NCBI RefSeq assembly: GCF_024662235.1
Contig: NZ_CP096276.1
Span: forward strand, 3,844,001-3,908,000
Source: Pimelobacter simplex
GTDB taxonomy: Bacteria; Actinomycetota; Actinomycetes; Propionibacteriales; Nocardioidaceae
Reading direction: 5' to 3'
DNA: 64,000 bases
The notes beneath the pieces are model-generated. The model saw only the letters and a list, made by a program, of their open reading frames with translations. It was not told where the DNA came from and did no database searches. The translations under genes were made by a program, and so were the position numbers. Shown here in pieces: positions 62,262 to 64,000 of this stretch (positions are counted from its first letter, which is position 1; every line of letters starts with the position of its first letter).

Positions 62262-64000
62262 TCAGCGCACGGTGCAGGACGAGCGCACGGTGGCGTTCGA
62301 GCTGCCGGCGCTCGCACCCGGCGACATCTCCAGACGCGGGTCGCCCTCCTGGCCCTTGCCCGAGCGCAGCACCAGGTCGACGGTCTGGGACTTGCCCGGG
62401 TCGAGCAGGACGCCGACGCTGGCGACCTTGCGGCCGGCGTACGACAGGACGGAGGGGTTGTTGACGCGCTGGCCGTCGACCGACATCTCCACGACCTCGC
62501 CACCGACCGGCGTGCTGACGTAGACGACGAGGAGCTGCTGGCCCGGGTCGGTCCGGTTGCCCGGGAAGAACTCACCGGTGATGGTGTCGGGCAGCTCGTC
62601 CGCGCCCGGCGGGGTGGCGTTGTCGAAGTTGATCGTGACGCCGAGGGTCTGCCGGCCGCCGGTGCAGCCGCGGGAGAAGAGCGAGGCGTTCTGGCGCAGG
62701 TAGTACTGCATCTTCGTCGGGCCGGCGTCGTTGACGTAGATGCCCACCTCGGGATGGTCCGGGTCGCGGCCGACGAACTCGCCGGCGATCCGGGTGCCGG
62801 CGATCTCGGCCTGGGCGGCGGGGTCGAAGAAGTGCATCCGGACCCGGCCCTCCTGGACGCCGCTCACGAGCCCGCGGACCAGGTCGGGCGCACTGCCCCG
62901 GCCGTCGGCGAAGGCGTTGAAGACGCCCTTGGCGACGGCGTCCTGGTAGTCGCTCTGGCCCTGCGTGGTCGGGACGAGCGCGTAGACCTGGTTCTCGACG
63001 CGGGCGACCACGTCCTTGGCGGTCACCGGCGGGTAGCCGGCGACGGGGACCGCGCCGAGCGTGGCGAGGAGGTAGGACACGGCGACCGGGTCGACGTACA
63101 GGACGCCGTCGACGCGCTGCCCGGTCACCTGCTGCCAGCGGGCCCGGATGAGCTCGGAGGATCGGGGGATGTCGGGGGTCAGCGTCGCGTCGACGCCGGC
63201 GGTGCCGAGGATCTCGCCGAACAGCGCGCGCTCCTCGGAGGTCAGCGGCAGGATCGGCTTATCGCTCGCGCCGAGCGAGGCCATGTCGCGCTGGTCGACG
63301 ATCTCGACCTTGCCGCGGCTGGCGCGGACCAGCGAGAGCGAGCCCGGCAGGCCGCCGCTGCTGCGCGACTCGGCGTTGTTCTGGAGGACGAGCAGGTAGT
63401 TGCGCGGCTTGTCCTGGCCGAGCAGCACCGGGAGCAGCCGCGCCGCCCGGTACGTCGACCCGAGCGTGTCGCGCGCGTCGTCCACCAGCCCGCGGAGCGC
63501 GGTGAAGCGGGTCTGCACCGGCCCGATGAAGGCCGCCGAGTCCACCTCGCCGAGCCGCGTGCTCGCCGCGTCGAACGCGCGCTCGCTGCGCTGGGCCGGC
63601 TCCTCGAGCCCGGCGACCTGCTCGAGCGGGAAGACGTGTCCGGCCGGCTTGAACGTCTCGGCCGAGACCTGGTCGGCGGCGTCGATGACCGGAGGCAGGC
63701 CCTCCCGGCCGAGGTCGCGCAGCACCTCGGCGACGGTGGCGACGCCCTCGGCGTCGTCCCCCAGGACCGGCACGTGCTCGAAGACCCACCAGGTCGGCCC
63801 GCTCGTGCGGTCCGCGGCCGCGTCGGTCGCCCGCTGGTACGCGCGCAGCGCCTCCCGGGCCCCCTGGGCGTCCCCGCGCACCAGCGCCTCGCGCATCTCG
63901 CGCGCCTGGACCTCGGCGTCCTTGAGGTCGCGGGCGGTGCCGGTGAGCGCGAGCAGCGTCCACCCGAGTCCCACGAAGAGGACGAAACCCAGCGCGATCG
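62262..64000 (-). CDS. Second DUF4012 protein, N-terminus outside window
   Basis: At least 579 codons, open through the right edge. The last visible codons (IALGFVLFVGLGWTLLALTG) are the N-terminal membrane helix, so only a short cytoplasmic start is missing. The DUF4012 core is present as RNYLLVLQNNAESRSSGGLP, then LTSEERALFGEILGTAGVDA, TPDIPRSSELIRARWQQVTG, QRVDGVLYVDPVAVSYLLAT and RVRMHFFDPAAQAEIAG. It is paralogous over its length to the 30898-32685 gene in the polysaccharide operon. What lies upstream (another polysaccharide cluster?) is outside view. Function unknown. Confidence 0.88.
   Translation of the reverse strand, partial: IALGFVLFVGLGWTLLALTGTARDLKDAEVQAREMREALVRGDAQGAREALRAYQRATDAAADRTSGPTWWVFEHVPVLGDDAEGVATVAEVLRDLGREGLPPVIDAADQVSAETFKPAGHVFPLEQVAGLEEPAQRSERAFDAASTRLGEVDSAAFIGPVQTRFTALRGLVDDARDTLGSTYRAARLLPVLLGQDKPRNYLLVLQNNAESRSSGGLPGSLSLVRASRGKVEIVDQRDMASLGASDKPILPLTSEERALFGEILGTAGVDATLTPDIPRSSELIRARWQQVTGQRVDGVLYVDPVAVSYLLATLGAVPVAGYPPVTAKDVVARVENQVYALVPTTQGQSDYQDAVAKGVFNAFADGRGSAPDLVRGLVSGVQEGRVRMHFFDPAAQAEIAGTRIAGEFVGRDPDHPEVGIYVNDAGPTKMQYYLRQNASLFSRGCTGGRQTLGVTINFDNATPPGADELPDTITGEFFPGNRTDPGQQLLVVYVSTPVGGEVVEMSVDGQRVNNPSVLSYAGRKVASVGVLLDPGKSQTVDLVLRSGKGQEGDPRLEMSPGASAGSSNATVRSSCTVR

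Noticed and set aside
1..64000. tRNA, rRNA, insertion sequence or prophage genes
   Set aside because: No CCA-ending cloverleaf, rRNA signature, transposase or integrase motif was recognised; intergenic spaces are short.

Overview
The window is very GC-rich with strong third-position G/C bias. It uses GTG starts freely, has many 4-base ATGA/GTGA stop-start overlaps, and several genes appear leaderless (a -10 box about 7 nt before the start codon). It also carries actinobacterial hallmarks: an F420-type luciferase-like oxidoreductase, a gpgS-folP2 pair, an XRE-HbhA-DUF2516 block laid out as in Mycobacterium, an sseA-sseC pair behind a cysteine-rich leader peptide, and a Rhodococcus/Mycobacterium-type (RMM, aminoacetone/aminopropanol) microcompartment. 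The best fit is a chromosome segment of a Nocardioides-like actinomycete (Nocardioidaceae). No rRNA, tRNA, insertion sequence, phage or CRISPR array was seen.

Layout. 0-10 kb: lipid/CoA metabolism (acyl-CoA ligase, MFS exporter, F420-type oxidoreductase, crotonase); a lipoprotein plus ECF sigma/anti-sigma unit sharing one promoter type; VanZ and rhomboid membrane proteins; and a gpgS-folP2-LigB-like operon. 10-16 kb: galE and a lipoprotein amidase, a priming glycosyltransferase, manA, and the XRE-HbhA-DUF2516 block. 16-24 kb: sulfur assimilation (an unusual APS kinase-phosphatase fusion, a TauE exporter, cysD, cysN) interleaved with ugd and an ATPase-less DUF4143 gene. 23.8-33.2 kb, all leftward: a Wzx/Wzy-type exopolysaccharide operon (flippase, CDP-glycerol transferase, polymerase, two glycosyltransferases, Wzz/BY-kinase, DUF4012 protein, secreted protein). 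The distant priming transferase shares a 16-bp upstream motif with it. 33.3-39.6 kb: housekeeping genes (YgfZ, TagD, Fur, nitrobindin, DsrE, SUFU, SGNH lipoprotein, Dtd), an AbrB/PIN toxin-antitoxin pair, and DUF4395/thioredoxin.

39.8-54.5 kb is the most distinctive part. It holds a complete-looking microcompartment operon (class III aminotransferase/phospholyase, acylating aldehyde dehydrogenase, BMC-T, small cargo-like protein, EutN/CcmL pentamer, BMC-H, second BMC-T, aminoalcohol kinase, SDR, GntR regulator) with a divergent amine permease. Upstream lies a second operon (DUF3311-like small protein, sodium:solute symporter, M20 amidohydrolase, SDR). Near-identical GGTC(A/T)GACC palindromes sit before the second operon, between the -35 and -10 of the BMC operon, and before the GntR gene; two degenerate copies sit before the permease. 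This suggests one GntR-controlled regulon that imports and deacylates a substrate before feeding it to the compartment.

54.5-64 kb: sseC and sseA (sulfurtransferase) behind a Cys-rich leader ORF; two arrays of a 22-bp repeat, one forming a 164-bp imperfect palindrome; a 1498-residue secreted LamG/metallophosphoesterase/Ig protein; a nickel/cobalt exporter with a (Gly-His)n loop next to a partner protein lacking its expected signal peptide; and a second DUF4012 gene running off the window end.
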